A stretch of DNA of 30,481 bases from Usnea hakonensis (Eukaryota; Ascomycota; Lecanoromycetes; Lecanorales; Parmeliaceae): contig BLJB01000440.1 of NCBI GenBank assembly GCA_013423325.1, positions 1-30,481 on the forward strand. Direction: 5' to 3'. Of this stretch, positions 1 through 8,974 are shown in pieces. Position 1 is the first letter of the stretch; every line of letters begins with the position of its first letter. The notes under the pieces were generated by a model. That model saw nothing but the letters and a program-made list of their open reading frames with translations. It was not told the DNA's origin and did not search any database. The translations under genes were made by a program, and so were the position numbers.

Positions 1-77
1 AATAGTAAAGTTACTATACTAATCGTACGTATTTCCTACTATTAGTAGGGTCGACTTACTAATTGTGTGCGAATCGC

Positions 78-95
78 GCGAATCGCGCGATTCGC
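78..95. repeat. 18-bp perfect GC-rich palindrome
   Basis: gcgaatcgcgcgattcgc is its own reverse complement. It overlaps a direct repeat of gcgaatcgc just to the left, and a looser inverted aatt...aatt surrounds the block (61-99). It is an island of CpG in very AT-rich DNA; CpG sites are not the preferred RIP target, which may be why it survives. No function is assigned. Confidence 0.6.
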
Positions 96-192
96 AATTT
101 AATATTTAGTAGAAACTTTTTAGATTTGGTGATAATCGTATATAATATACGATAGAGCTAAGTAATCTTAGGGTATAATATATATAAAAAAT

Positions 193-264
193 AGAATAGA
201 ATAATAATAAAATAATAGAATAGAATAATAATAAAATAATAGAATAGAATAATAATAAAATAAT
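193..264. repeat. Tandem repeat, 3 perfect 24-bp units
   Basis: Three identical copies of a 24-bp purine-rich AT unit (agaatagaataataataaaa followed by taat) occupy 193-216, 217-240 and 241-264. Perfect identity inside heavily mutated DNA suggests the array expanded after mutation stopped, or that the unit no longer holds any CpA to mutate. Confidence 0.85.
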
Positions 265-390
265 AGAGATAAAATATATCTTTAATATAAATATAATATA
301 TAGCTAAAATATAATTATATTATTACTATAATTAATAAAATATTATTATATATTTAGAGATTAAACGCGTAAAATCTTTTTATTATAATA

Positions 391-701
391 TATAGAGAGT
401 ATTAGATAGCTTAGATAAAAGACGTATTAATTAATAGGATTAATTATTTTAGATATATAGAAATAATAGTCTTATCCCGATATAATTAATAAAATATAAA
501 ATATCTACTTCCTTTTATAAGCTTATTTAAAATATAATAGAAATATTATATTATATAGAGAGTACTAGGTAGCTTAGATAGAAGATATACTAATTAATAG
601 GATTAATTATTTTAAATATATAGAGACGAGCCCTATTTCGGTATAGTTAATAAAATATAAAATATCTATTTTCTTCTATAAACCTATTTAAAGTATAATA
701 G
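391..701. repeat. Tandem duplication of a ~150-bp unit
   Basis: The block at 391-540 recurs at 554-701, with shared segments such as tatagagagta, aattaataggattaattatt and aattaataaaatataaaat. The copies differ mostly by C/T and G/A transitions, so the duplication probably existed before RIP acted and may itself have been a RIP target. It is not recognisable as a known element. Confidence 0.7.
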
Positions 702-1874
702 TAGTAGTAAAAATAGTAAAGATATAACTCTCTCTCTATCTCTAGATATATATACCTACCTATTAATAACTCTACTTATATATAAGGCTAGTATAATATA
801 TTTATTATTAGATATTCTCCTCTTTATACCTATAAATAATAATATTATAGAAAAAACTAGTATTTTATATTTAAGATAAAAAGACTTTATAGGATCTTAT
901 CTACTTTATATAAAGTTTTTATATATAAAATACTAAGACTCTTAACGTATTATATAAATATAAAGATCTATATATTTTTATATTAGTAGCCCCCTAAAAA
1001 TTAATTTAATAAAGATTATAAAATTTAGTAATAATTAGTTAATCTAAACCTCGCTTTTATATTTATATTATTATTATCTACTCTAATAGAATCCCTCCCT
1101 ATTAGATCTAATATAGAATTAAAATACCGGTCTTTTTTATTAATAATAAATACTTCTAGATTAAAATAAATTAGAAATATAGACTAATAATTAAATTTAT
1201 AGAGATAGATACTCTATAAAGTTTATTAATTACTTTATAGGAATACGGGTATTAATTAGATAGATTAAATTATTTTTTAAAAAGAATATTAAAACGTATA
1301 GTAATTTAATATATATATATAATCCGCGGAAGGTTATTAAAGATAGTATATAGAATTTAATATTTATAGAATACTATAATAGAAGAAATATATAGAGGTT
1401 TTTACTCTAATATAAGTAAAGGTTTCCTCTATAATATTACTATAGAGCTTCCTATAATTACCTTTTATAATTTAGGTAGATACGAGTATAAAATCTAATC
1501 TAATCTAATACTACTACTATAATAAATATATACTAGGGCGTAGTATTAAAAGTAAATTATTATATAATTTACTTCTATATAGTAGCGAAATCTATTATTA
1601 GCTAAAGTAGGAAGGTTTACCGAGGCTTAGTACTACTATATTTATTTAGATACTCTTAGTAGATTCTAATTAACTAAGTATTCTACCTACTATTTTAATA
1701 GATTATAAGCTCGAATTATAGGGTACTTATTTATATATTACTTTATTCCCGACTAGCTTATTAATTAAGTATTATAAGGGAGTAGTTATAAAACTTCTCG
1801 ATATAGACGTAAAACTAGTAATATAAAATTTAACTTAAATCGCGTTATATAAACTCCCCTATTACTATAAATCT

Positions 1875-2054
1875 TGTCATAAGTTAGTAGCATAGTGTGA
1901 ATAGTAGTAAGTGAATACAATGGTTATATTATACTATAAGTAAATATAAAGATAAAGAGTAAATTATAACTCGAAGGCTAAGATTATTTTAAGTTAGATC
2001 TAGAAGCTAGCCCTATATAAACTAGTCTAATTCGGACCTTCTAGTATTATAATA
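1875..2054 (-). repeat. gypsy 3' LTR
   Basis: 180-bp LTR, the downstream one in the minus-strand sense. Its outer ~50 bp (1875-1925) keeps CpA and TpG (for example gcatagtgtgaatag), while its inner part is mutated to TpA. The pair of this LTR is at 23308-23487 and has the opposite pattern. Adjacent duplication aatct at 1870-1874. Confidence 0.92.
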
Positions 2055-2337
2055 GTTACCCCTATTTTAATATACTTATCGCCTCGATAAGCTACTATAA
2101 AATACAAGTAAATAAATTATACTAGAAGTTATAATAGTAATAAATAGAATATATATATATAGTATTATAAGTAGTAATACTAAATTAATCTCTTCTATAC
2201 TATACTAATTATTATAAAAGACTTAATAATATAATACCTTAGAAATCTAGAGAAGTAGTACTAGAATAAAATTACCGTAATACTTATTATTCTTTAGGAG
2301 TTACTCGATAATAATTATACTAAATAGCGTATATATT

Positions 2338-2440
2338 TGTTACGAACAAGTAGTGACTTAGGTAGTGGCTTCCGTCTTTACGGGGGCCCGGGCTTTTTTG
2401 GTTATGTGGTTTCGGGGCCTAAGCCCGAATTACCGTGATA
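2338..2440. repeat. TRIM left terminal repeat
   Basis: 103 bp, with a GC-rich core (gggggcccgggc and tcggggcctaagcccga) that can fold. It is nearly identical to 2682-2784; the differences are RIP-type transitions. Confidence 0.88.
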
Positions 2441-2681
2441 GAATAATAGTAATATCTAGATTTAATTCTCAGTATATCCTAGGCCCGGATAGTCTTAGTA
2501 GGTTACTCGGCTATACTTAGGTTTTAATAGGGGGTATAATAAACCCCTCGTACCTTCCTTAGCTATACGTACTAGGCTATAGAGTAGCTTACGGGGGCGT
2601 ATTCTTAAGGGGTACCTACTTAGAAATATATTATATAGGCTAGCGTATAGGGGTATACGCCATTTAAAAAAGAGTAGTAAT

Positions 2682-2784
2682 TATTACGAATAAGTAATAA
2701 CTTAGGTAGTAGCTTCTATCTTTACGGGGGCCCGGGCTCTTTTAGTTATGTGGTTTCGGGGCCTAAGCCCGAATTACCGTGACA
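2682..2784. repeat. TRIM right terminal repeat
   Basis: 103 bp, the direct-repeat partner of 2338-2440. It is followed by target duplication atatt. Its first ~40 bp are more mutated than the left copy and its last ~60 bp are almost unmutated. Confidence 0.88.
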
Positions 2785-2789
2785 ATATT

Positions 2790-4599
2790 CTAAGTAATTA
2801 CCTAGTTAATAAGGAAGATTAAAGTAGTAATTATATAGATATTAACGGCTTTACTATAATAATAGCTTTATTTTTTTTAAGTATAGTTATAGAAGGCCTT
2901 ATAGAAGGCTTATATAGAATTACTATTATAATCGCCTTACTCTTATCTTTAGAAGTTCTAGGAGTAATTCTAGGAGGCTATAATAAACTCGAATAGATAA
3001 GAATTATAGAATTAAATTTAGTAGTATTACTAGTAATATCTAAAGCTTTAGTAGATAGATCTATCTTTTTAGACTTACTAGTAGTACCGATAGCGAGTTT
3101 CGACTATATAAAGATTATAGGACTAGATTAATAATCTATAGAAAACTTCCTTAATATTAAGGCTATATTATTATTTACCTTACTAGTATTAGTAGCCTTT
3201 AACTTTCTAGATTCTAGATTCTTAGGATTTATAGAAGGCTTCTATAAATAGATAAATAAATCCGACTTCCTAATAAGCTTCTATAGGCTAAAATTACTAG
3301 ATTTAAAAGTTAATTTTAGGCGTTTATTATACTCCTTAATTAATTCTAGAGTATTATTAAGATCCTTAATATTATACTAGATATTAAACTTCGGTTTATA
3401 ACTATACTAGTATACTAGATACTTAATATACTATTCTATTCTATATTTAGATTATTATCTATCTAATAGCCTCTTAATTATATAGACTTCTATATCCCCT
3501 TCTATTAATACTATAATAGGCTATATAAGTCGAGGCTAATAGTAGGGATTTATAGTAGAACTAGAATATAATTCTAAATATATAATTAAAATTATAGGGT
3601 ATATCTTCTAATATAGTAGAAAATTAAGCTAGTATATAAAACTTCTAATCTTTTTAAGTATCTTAAATAACTTTACCCTTTATACTTCTAATTTTCTAAA
3701 AGCTACTAATAGAATATAATAGCCTTTATATAGCTTTAATAGTATATATTCTTCTTTCTTAAGATTAAGTAGAGTATATATTTAATTATAATAATATTTA
3801 GTACGTATTTATATAAAAGTAATAGTATCTAATATTATAAGTCTAGTCGTTATCTAATTAATATTAGTAGGGTCTAAGGTATTAAGCTTCTATAGATCTA
3901 ATACTACTATTAAGATAAATCTATAAGCTACTTTATTAAAAGTCTTATTAATAATAATTAAAATAGAGTTATTTAAATATAATTATAAATAAGATAAAAT
4001 AGTAGGCTATATTCTAAAATTATTAAAATAAGTTAAATAGTAGTATAGTATAATTTTAATTATCTAATTAATATACTTACTTTATCTATTAAATTATAAA
4101 TAATAAGTTATCGAGTAGAAAAGATCTACTTTTAGAAATTTAAATAATTCGATCTATAAATTATTTAGGAATTTATAGTCTCTATCTAATAAAATTACCT
4201 TTAGGAGACCCTAATCTATTAGAGTAACTTAATTTAGTAAAGCCTTTATCTAATTTTTTATATTCTAAGTCGATTTACCTAGTATTATTATAATTTATTT
4301 AGTATACTTATAGATTACTAGTATTACTATATTATAGCCTTTTATAAGTAAGACTAGTAATACTAGAATAAAATTAAGCGTTATAATATAAAAAGGTATA
4401 GAAGGGGATTTAATTAATTATATAAATCTATAAAATATATACCGTTTTATCTAGTAAATCTAGTATTCTAGGTAATATCGTATATACTCTTAGATATATT
4501 TAGCTAGGTTTTAGATATACTAGGCGGAAACCTTTTCTAAATAACGAGTATACCCTAAATATCTATTACTATATACTATTTATAGTATATCCTTAATAT
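2790..4599 (-). pseudogene. gypsy pol 3' part: integrase and chromodomain
   Basis: Minus-strand continuation of the gypsy polyprotein. The integrase core is recognisable: a TLNFI stretch near 4374 is the first catalytic Asp changed to Asn; LLDRDYKFLNNL near 4155-4192 keeps the second Asp; QSKYINQ near 4066-4090 is the third motif (family QSERTNQ), with Glu changed to Lys. Further downstream, at about 3320-3505, a chromodomain reads RLLDR, a mutated YLVKW-like segment (YIKYLVY), FNI.YNIKDL and LELIKEY. The chromodomain is the hallmark of chromoviruses and in the family binds methylated histone H3, steering integration to heterochromatin. Stops are nearly all TAA or TAG in place of Gln or Trp codons, as RIP produces. 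The section left of about 3300 is 3' untranslated or too decayed to read. Confidence 0.85.
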
Positions 4600-4612
4600 A
4601 ATTACTTAATAT

Positions 4613-4756
4613 GTACTATTTAGTTGAAGTTTTTATCTAGAGGTTCGCCCTCAGGTTTCTTCGACGCCCAGCTCTGCTAGTTTAGCGTTATAGTCACCCT
4701 CATTAGCTTATATCAAGTAGCTAGCATAGGCGTATAAAACAATCAATCAATTAATC
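4613..4756 (+). mobile_element. Short 5'-truncated LINE 3' end, 144 bp
   Basis: This matches, in reverse orientation, the last ~145 bp of the big LINE at 8635. Shared segments include gtttttatctagaggttcgc, tcaggtttcttcgacgcc and agctagcataggcgtataa. It ends in a (CAAT)-type simple repeat (caatcaatcaattaatc). It is flanked by the 13-bp duplication aattacttaatat (4600-4612 and 4757-4769), proof of target-primed insertion. Unlike its surroundings it is rich in CpA and TpG, so RIP has not touched it. It interrupts the gypsy pol between RNase H and integrase. Confidence 0.92.
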
Positions 4757-4769
4757 AATTACTTAATAT

Positions 4770-6072
4770 ATATAATCTTCTAGTAGTATATATATAATTA
4801 CTAGTAGTAGCGTTAAGGCGAAAAATTAGTCTATCGAGTATCTAAAAAAAAGGAAGTTTAATAGTATCTATATTATTAGAATCTAGTATCTTAAGTATAT
4901 ATTTAAAAGAAGTATTTTTAGTATACCCTTTAATTAAACGTTATTTAAATATTTACGATATTTTAATTAAGGAGGCTATAAAGTAGTATAAATCTATAGA
5001 AGATAATACGTTAGAGTAAAAAAGTAGTATATTAAGCTTATTAATTTCTAATATAATAAGATCTAAGTAATTATTTTCTAAACGCGATAAAGTATTAAGA
5101 ATTATATATTATTTCTTAGATTTATATCTAATAATTAAATTAAATCTTTATAAATAGTTCGAAGCTCTTATTAGCTTTAGGTTTATCTTATTAATATTTA
5201 TAATAATAAGAGAGGTTTATTTAGTAATCTTAAAAGTTAATTTATAATCTATAAATATAACTATAAGTATATTAGAAGAATTAATTATATAACGAATTTT
5301 ATAGACGACCTAAATAATTTTAGCTAATTTAAGTTTAGTTAGCTAATATCTTAATTTAGCTCTATTAATAATCCGGCTAAAAAAAAGAATAGGTTCTATA
5401 TTATTCTAAAAAGAATATATTAGGGATTAGTTATCTATAGAAGGCTTTACTAAAGACTTTATTAAAATACTAAGATTTTTAGATATCTTAAACTTACTAA
5501 TATAGTAAATTATTACTCTAATCTCTACTTTCTTATTAGAATCTAGATCTATAAATAGGATCTATTTTACGTTAAAATAAACTAGAAAGATAGATTTATT
5601 AAGAATTATCTAGATTATAATAAAAGAGTTAAACTCTATCTTATTAAATTTAAAATAAATTTTAGCTAAAAATAACTTTTTAATAGATTTAGCTTTTAGA
5701 TTACTCTTAAGTAACTCTATCTTTCTATCTTATAGAGGCTTACTAATTCTAACGTACTTATTAATATATTTTTTTAGCTAATAAGTTAAGTCTAAATAAA
5801 TTTTAAATTTTTATAAAATATTAGAAAAAATAAATAGATTAATTACTCGAATCTTTTCTTTAGAAGTAGTAAGATCTATTAAGTCGATATATTTATCTAA
5901 AAGTTTAACTAATAGAAACCTAAAAAAAGTCTTAATAGATTTAATATAGATCTTAGCGTTAATAAATATTATAAATACTTATATTAAATAATAGATATAT
6001 TTCTCTAGGGTCTTAGAAATAATAATAATATTATTAACGTATACCTTAGTAAAGTTCTTATAAGTATAGAGA
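4770..6072 (-). pseudogene. gypsy pol middle: RT active site to RNase H
   Basis: The minus strand reads the second half of a fungal Ty3/gypsy reverse transcriptase. KVYVNNIIIISKTLEKY lies at about 6000-6046, with the catalytic YVDD box changed to YVNN (6030-6041), both Asp lost. Then come a LLVKLLDKYI-type stretch, the connection domain with ISKPLQDRKIELL (the Q codon is now a stop), and the RNase H segment FLVYFNVK.ILFIDLDSNKK near 5520-5600, where the DLDxS-type motif survives. Stops replace Gln and Trp codons. It is separated from the first half of the RT (7157-8621) by the LINE-tailed element at 6086-7143, and from the integrase by the 144-bp LINE fragment. Confidence 0.87.
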
Positions 6073-6085
6073 ATATACTTAATTT

Positions 6086-7143
6086 GATTGTTTTATACGC
6101 CTATACTAGCTACTTAATATAAGCTAATAAGGGTGACTATAATACTAAACTAGTAGAGCTAGGCGTTAAAGAAACCTGAGGGCGAACCCCTAAATAAAAA
6201 TTTTAACTAAACGGTATATTTACTTTCTATTCTATTACTATACTCCTAAGGAGTCCTAATATATTACCGCGTATCTATATATTTCTCTTATCCCGGTTCT
6301 CGCTATATACTTTAGTTAACCTATAATTTAGTACTAGTACTTTAACGCCTAGGTTAAGTTAACTATCTTATACGCTTATTTAAGTAAGGCCGTTAATTTC
6401 TAATACTCTAATAGAGTAAAATTTAGTACGATTTAAATTATTAACCGGGTATTAGACCGTAGACTAGATTTATTATATATAATAAGCGTATTAATATTAT
6501 AGTTAAAACTATATAGCGGAGTCTTAAGAGGGAGGTTTATATATTAGAGATAATCGCTAGATTAGTAAAAACTCGTAATTATTATCTTTCTTAATTAGTA
6601 TCGAGTAAAGGTTTACTATATCTCTATATTTACGTATCCGCTAAGAGTCTTAATATTTACTATCTATTAGAGTAAAAAGGCCTAAGATAGCTAAATATCT
6701 TATAATAATAATATATTATATCTAATCTATAATATTACTATCCGAGATAAGATATATAGAGTAATTTCTTTAATAAATCGCGAAGGCTCTAAAGGGGGTA
6801 ACTTATTATAGAAGTTACGCGCGCGTATAGTTAGCGTAGCGAGGAGGAGAGAGAGGGTTATCTAAAGGCTCGATACTTTTTTATATTATAAATATAGTTC
6901 GCTACTACTTAGTAATATTATTAATAAATATTAATATATTATTAAGAATTATTTATTATCCTTTTCTTATTTATCTAATCCTCTATATATCGCGTCCTTC
7001 GGGGTAAGACCTCTTAGCTTTACTAAACCGCGTACGATAGCAACTTTTATATTACGCGGTAGAACGATAGTAACCTTTATATCGCGTATAGTAGTAGCAG
7101 GTTCGTAGCCGGTAGTATATATAGCTAGATCTCGTCGCCGGCC
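6086..7143 (-). mobile_element. LINE-tailed element, 1,058 bp
   Basis: A minus-strand insertion in the gypsy RT, flanked by the 13-bp duplication atatacttaattt (6073-6085 and 7144-7156). Its 3' ~200 bp (6086-6286) match the 3' end of the large LINE: tail gattg, then tatacgcctatactagctac, gtagagctaggcgttaaaga and ggagtcctaatatattaccgcgtatct. Beyond that it no longer resembles that LINE. The 5' end (about 7029-7110) carries monomer-like repeats of ~26-28 bp (cgcgtacgatagcaactttt, then cgcggtagaacgatagtaac). No conserved domain was recognised in the 740-bp middle. It is either a non-autonomous element mobilised by the LINE machinery, or an internally deleted or diverged subfamily. A GGTTCGTAGCC box at about 7100-7110 resembles a pol III B box on the plus strand, but no A box is evident. 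Confidence 0.75.
7029..7082. repeat. 5'-end monomer-like tandem repeat
   Basis: Two related units at 7029-7054 and 7055-7082 share the pattern cgcg..(g)aacgatag.aacttttat/acctttatat, with a third partial unit starting cgcgtatagtagtag. They lie at the 5' (right) end of the minus-strand element, where some LINEs carry promoter monomers. A promoter role is inference. Confidence 0.5.
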
Positions 7144-7156
7144 ATATACTTAATTT

Positions 7157-8621
7157 AATATTATATATAAGTAACTAATTCTTTATAGTTTATTATAGCT
7201 ATATTAAAGGTCTCTTAGTCTTAGTAAATTATTACTATTTACTTATACTAATCGTTTAGATATACTCGCTAATAGTAGAAAAATAAGAGTATATTAAGAA
7301 TTAAGATATATAGATATCTTTTAATAAATATAATTATATCGTTTTATAGGGATACTAGGTATATATCTATTTATATAATCTTATTAAATCTATAAATATC
7401 TATTATTAGATAATTATCTTATATTCTATCTAGTAAAGTCTTCTATACTATAAATACTAAATAGCTATAAAAAGTACTATTAATATTTATTAAATCTATT
7501 TAGAATAATTATTCTTAGAGATATAGTTTATTAAAGACTTTATTAATAACTTTCTTAATCTTATTATCTAGTAGATAAATCCTTATTTTAATAAGGATAT
7601 AGCTTTTCTAATCGCTCCGTAATAAAATCTATATCTAATAACGCTTATCGAGTTTAATAAAAGATCTATAATTCTTCTATAGTTATAGGTAGTTTTTAAC
7701 TATCTTATATAAGACTTCTTTTATTAGGCCTATTCTATAGATTATTATATTATTAGATAATTTAGTCTCCCTAATAGTTATTAAAGGCTTTAGTAGTAGC
7801 TACTATAATACTTCCTTAGAAGATTAGGATAGCTCGAAAGCTTCTATAAAGGTAGATCTAAATATTTAAAAATTATATAATTAGATTATTATAAATAATT
7901 TTTTATCTTTCTAGGAATTATCTAATATAATAGATAATAAAGCTAGCTCGATAACTTTCTAATTCTAAATAATAACTATATAGTAATTATTATAATTAAT
8001 TTCGAATATTATACCTAAATAAAGGTATTTAGGAATAATAATAGAAGTATTTATATTATTATATATAATTACTAAATAGAACGAATTATTAATAAGATAA
8101 GTATATAATAAGATAATTTTTATAATAGATTTAAATAAAAAGTCTCTATTATTTAATAATAAGATATAATATATTAGAAATATTATTTAGGATTAAGGAG
8201 ATAGCGTAATTTATTTATTTATTACTACTAGTTTTATAGTAACCCCTTAAGACCTTAGCTTAAAATTAATTTCTATTATAATATTATATAATCTAATATA
8301 TATCTAGCCCCTAGAAGTTATAATATTAATCTTTTTTAGATTAATAATATTTATATCTAATAGTATTTTAGCTTTTAAATTATTAATAAGATAGGCCTCT
8401 CTAGTTAGCTTAATATATATCTCTTTACCGCGATATTTCTCTAAAAGATATATTTCTAGAAGTATATATTTCTAGATAAAGTAGTAATCGCTATTAATTC
8501 TTTAAACTAATATTAGTAAAGTTATTATTTAGATATAGATTTCTAAAAGTTACTTTAAGAGAAAAGCCTAATTAATTAATATTATTAAATAACTAGTATC
8601 TACATATATTAAGAAGGCTAT
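7157..8621 (-). pseudogene. gypsy pol 5' part: protease and RT N-terminal half
   Basis: Minus strand, upstream half of pol. Just below the LINE junction a retropepsin-like site reads YVDTS (8592-8603 for VDTS), a VDTG motif whose Gly became Ser by GGT to AGT. A ~200-residue protease and linker region follows (PKYLYLGIIFEI near 8010-8060). The RT N-terminal half begins near 7560: LVFIVWKTLLDRI, then IDIYRFNKII (family VDIRGLNKI), then FFYYWRVYLND, then QETFNIAIINYKELVTYI, ending at the LINE-tailed insertion. The RT block A Asp was not confidently placed. Stops are mostly TAA or TAG for Gln or Trp. Confidence 0.85.
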
Positions 8622-8634
8622 TACTACTATATTT

Positions 8635-8974
8635 GATTGATTGATTGTATTATACGCCTATGCTAGCTACTTGATGTGAGCTAATAAGGGTACTATTATC
8701 GCTAAGCCAGTAGAGCTAGGCGTCGAAGAAACCTGAAGGCGAACCCCTAGATAAAAACTCTAACTAAATAATACGTTTTCCCTCTACTATACTCTCGAGG
8801 AGTCCTAGTATATTACCGCGTATCTTTTTTCTTCTATACCTCGACTCTTCTAGTCCTTATATTTATTTCCCTTAACCGCCTCGGCCCCTAAGGGCCGGTA
8901 TAGTCTTTTCTTCGTACGCCCTTTTTAGGCTTAGTAGTCTCCTCTACCCTAAGGGGTAGTCTTGACCGTTAAAG
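8635..8974 (-). other. LINE 3' UTR and tetranucleotide tail
   Basis: The 340 bp between the ORF2 stop and the tail. The last ~145 bp are the segment shared with the fragments at 4613 and 6086 and with the copy at 25504. In non-LTR elements such a 3' segment is the signal bound by the reverse transcriptase, which would explain why short and chimeric copies all keep it (inference). Confidence 0.8.

Larger units (their letters stand above)
1..1874. other. AT-rich RIP-mutated flank, no gene recognised
   Basis: This stretch left of the gypsy element is AT-rich, rich in TpA and almost lacking CpA and TpG, as expected of DNA heavily mutated by RIP. Every frame is broken by TAA and TAG. I could not match it to an element family. 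It holds a short GC-rich palindrome, a 24-bp tandem repeat and a ~160-bp tandem duplication, listed separately. Before the gypsy insertion it was continuous with the sequence starting at 23488. It is probably older transposon debris (inference). Confidence 0.6.
2338..2784. mobile_element. TRIM-like miniature LTR element, 447 bp
   Basis: Two 103-bp direct repeats (2338-2440 and 2682-2784) begin TGTTACGAA (TATTACGAA in the second) and end CCGTGACA (CCGTGATA in the first). They enclose only 241 bp. The element is flanked by the 5-bp duplication atatt (2333-2337 and 2785-2789). LTRs with TG...CA ends, a 5-bp duplication and no room for coding fit a terminal-repeat retrotransposon in miniature. 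No convincing primer-binding site was found; a purine stretch (aaaaaagag, within 2667-2674) just before the right repeat could be a polypurine tract, favouring plus-strand orientation, but this is weak. The LTRs keep tggttatgtggtttcgg-like TpG-containing sequence, so they were largely spared by RIP. It sits in the 3' part of the gypsy element, beyond the chromodomain. Confidence 0.88.

Noticed and set aside
1875..2054. Two independent solo LTRs at 1875 and 23308
   Set aside because: Neither has a target duplication of its own, but their outer flanks match each other (aatct) and gypsy coding parts lie between them in order.
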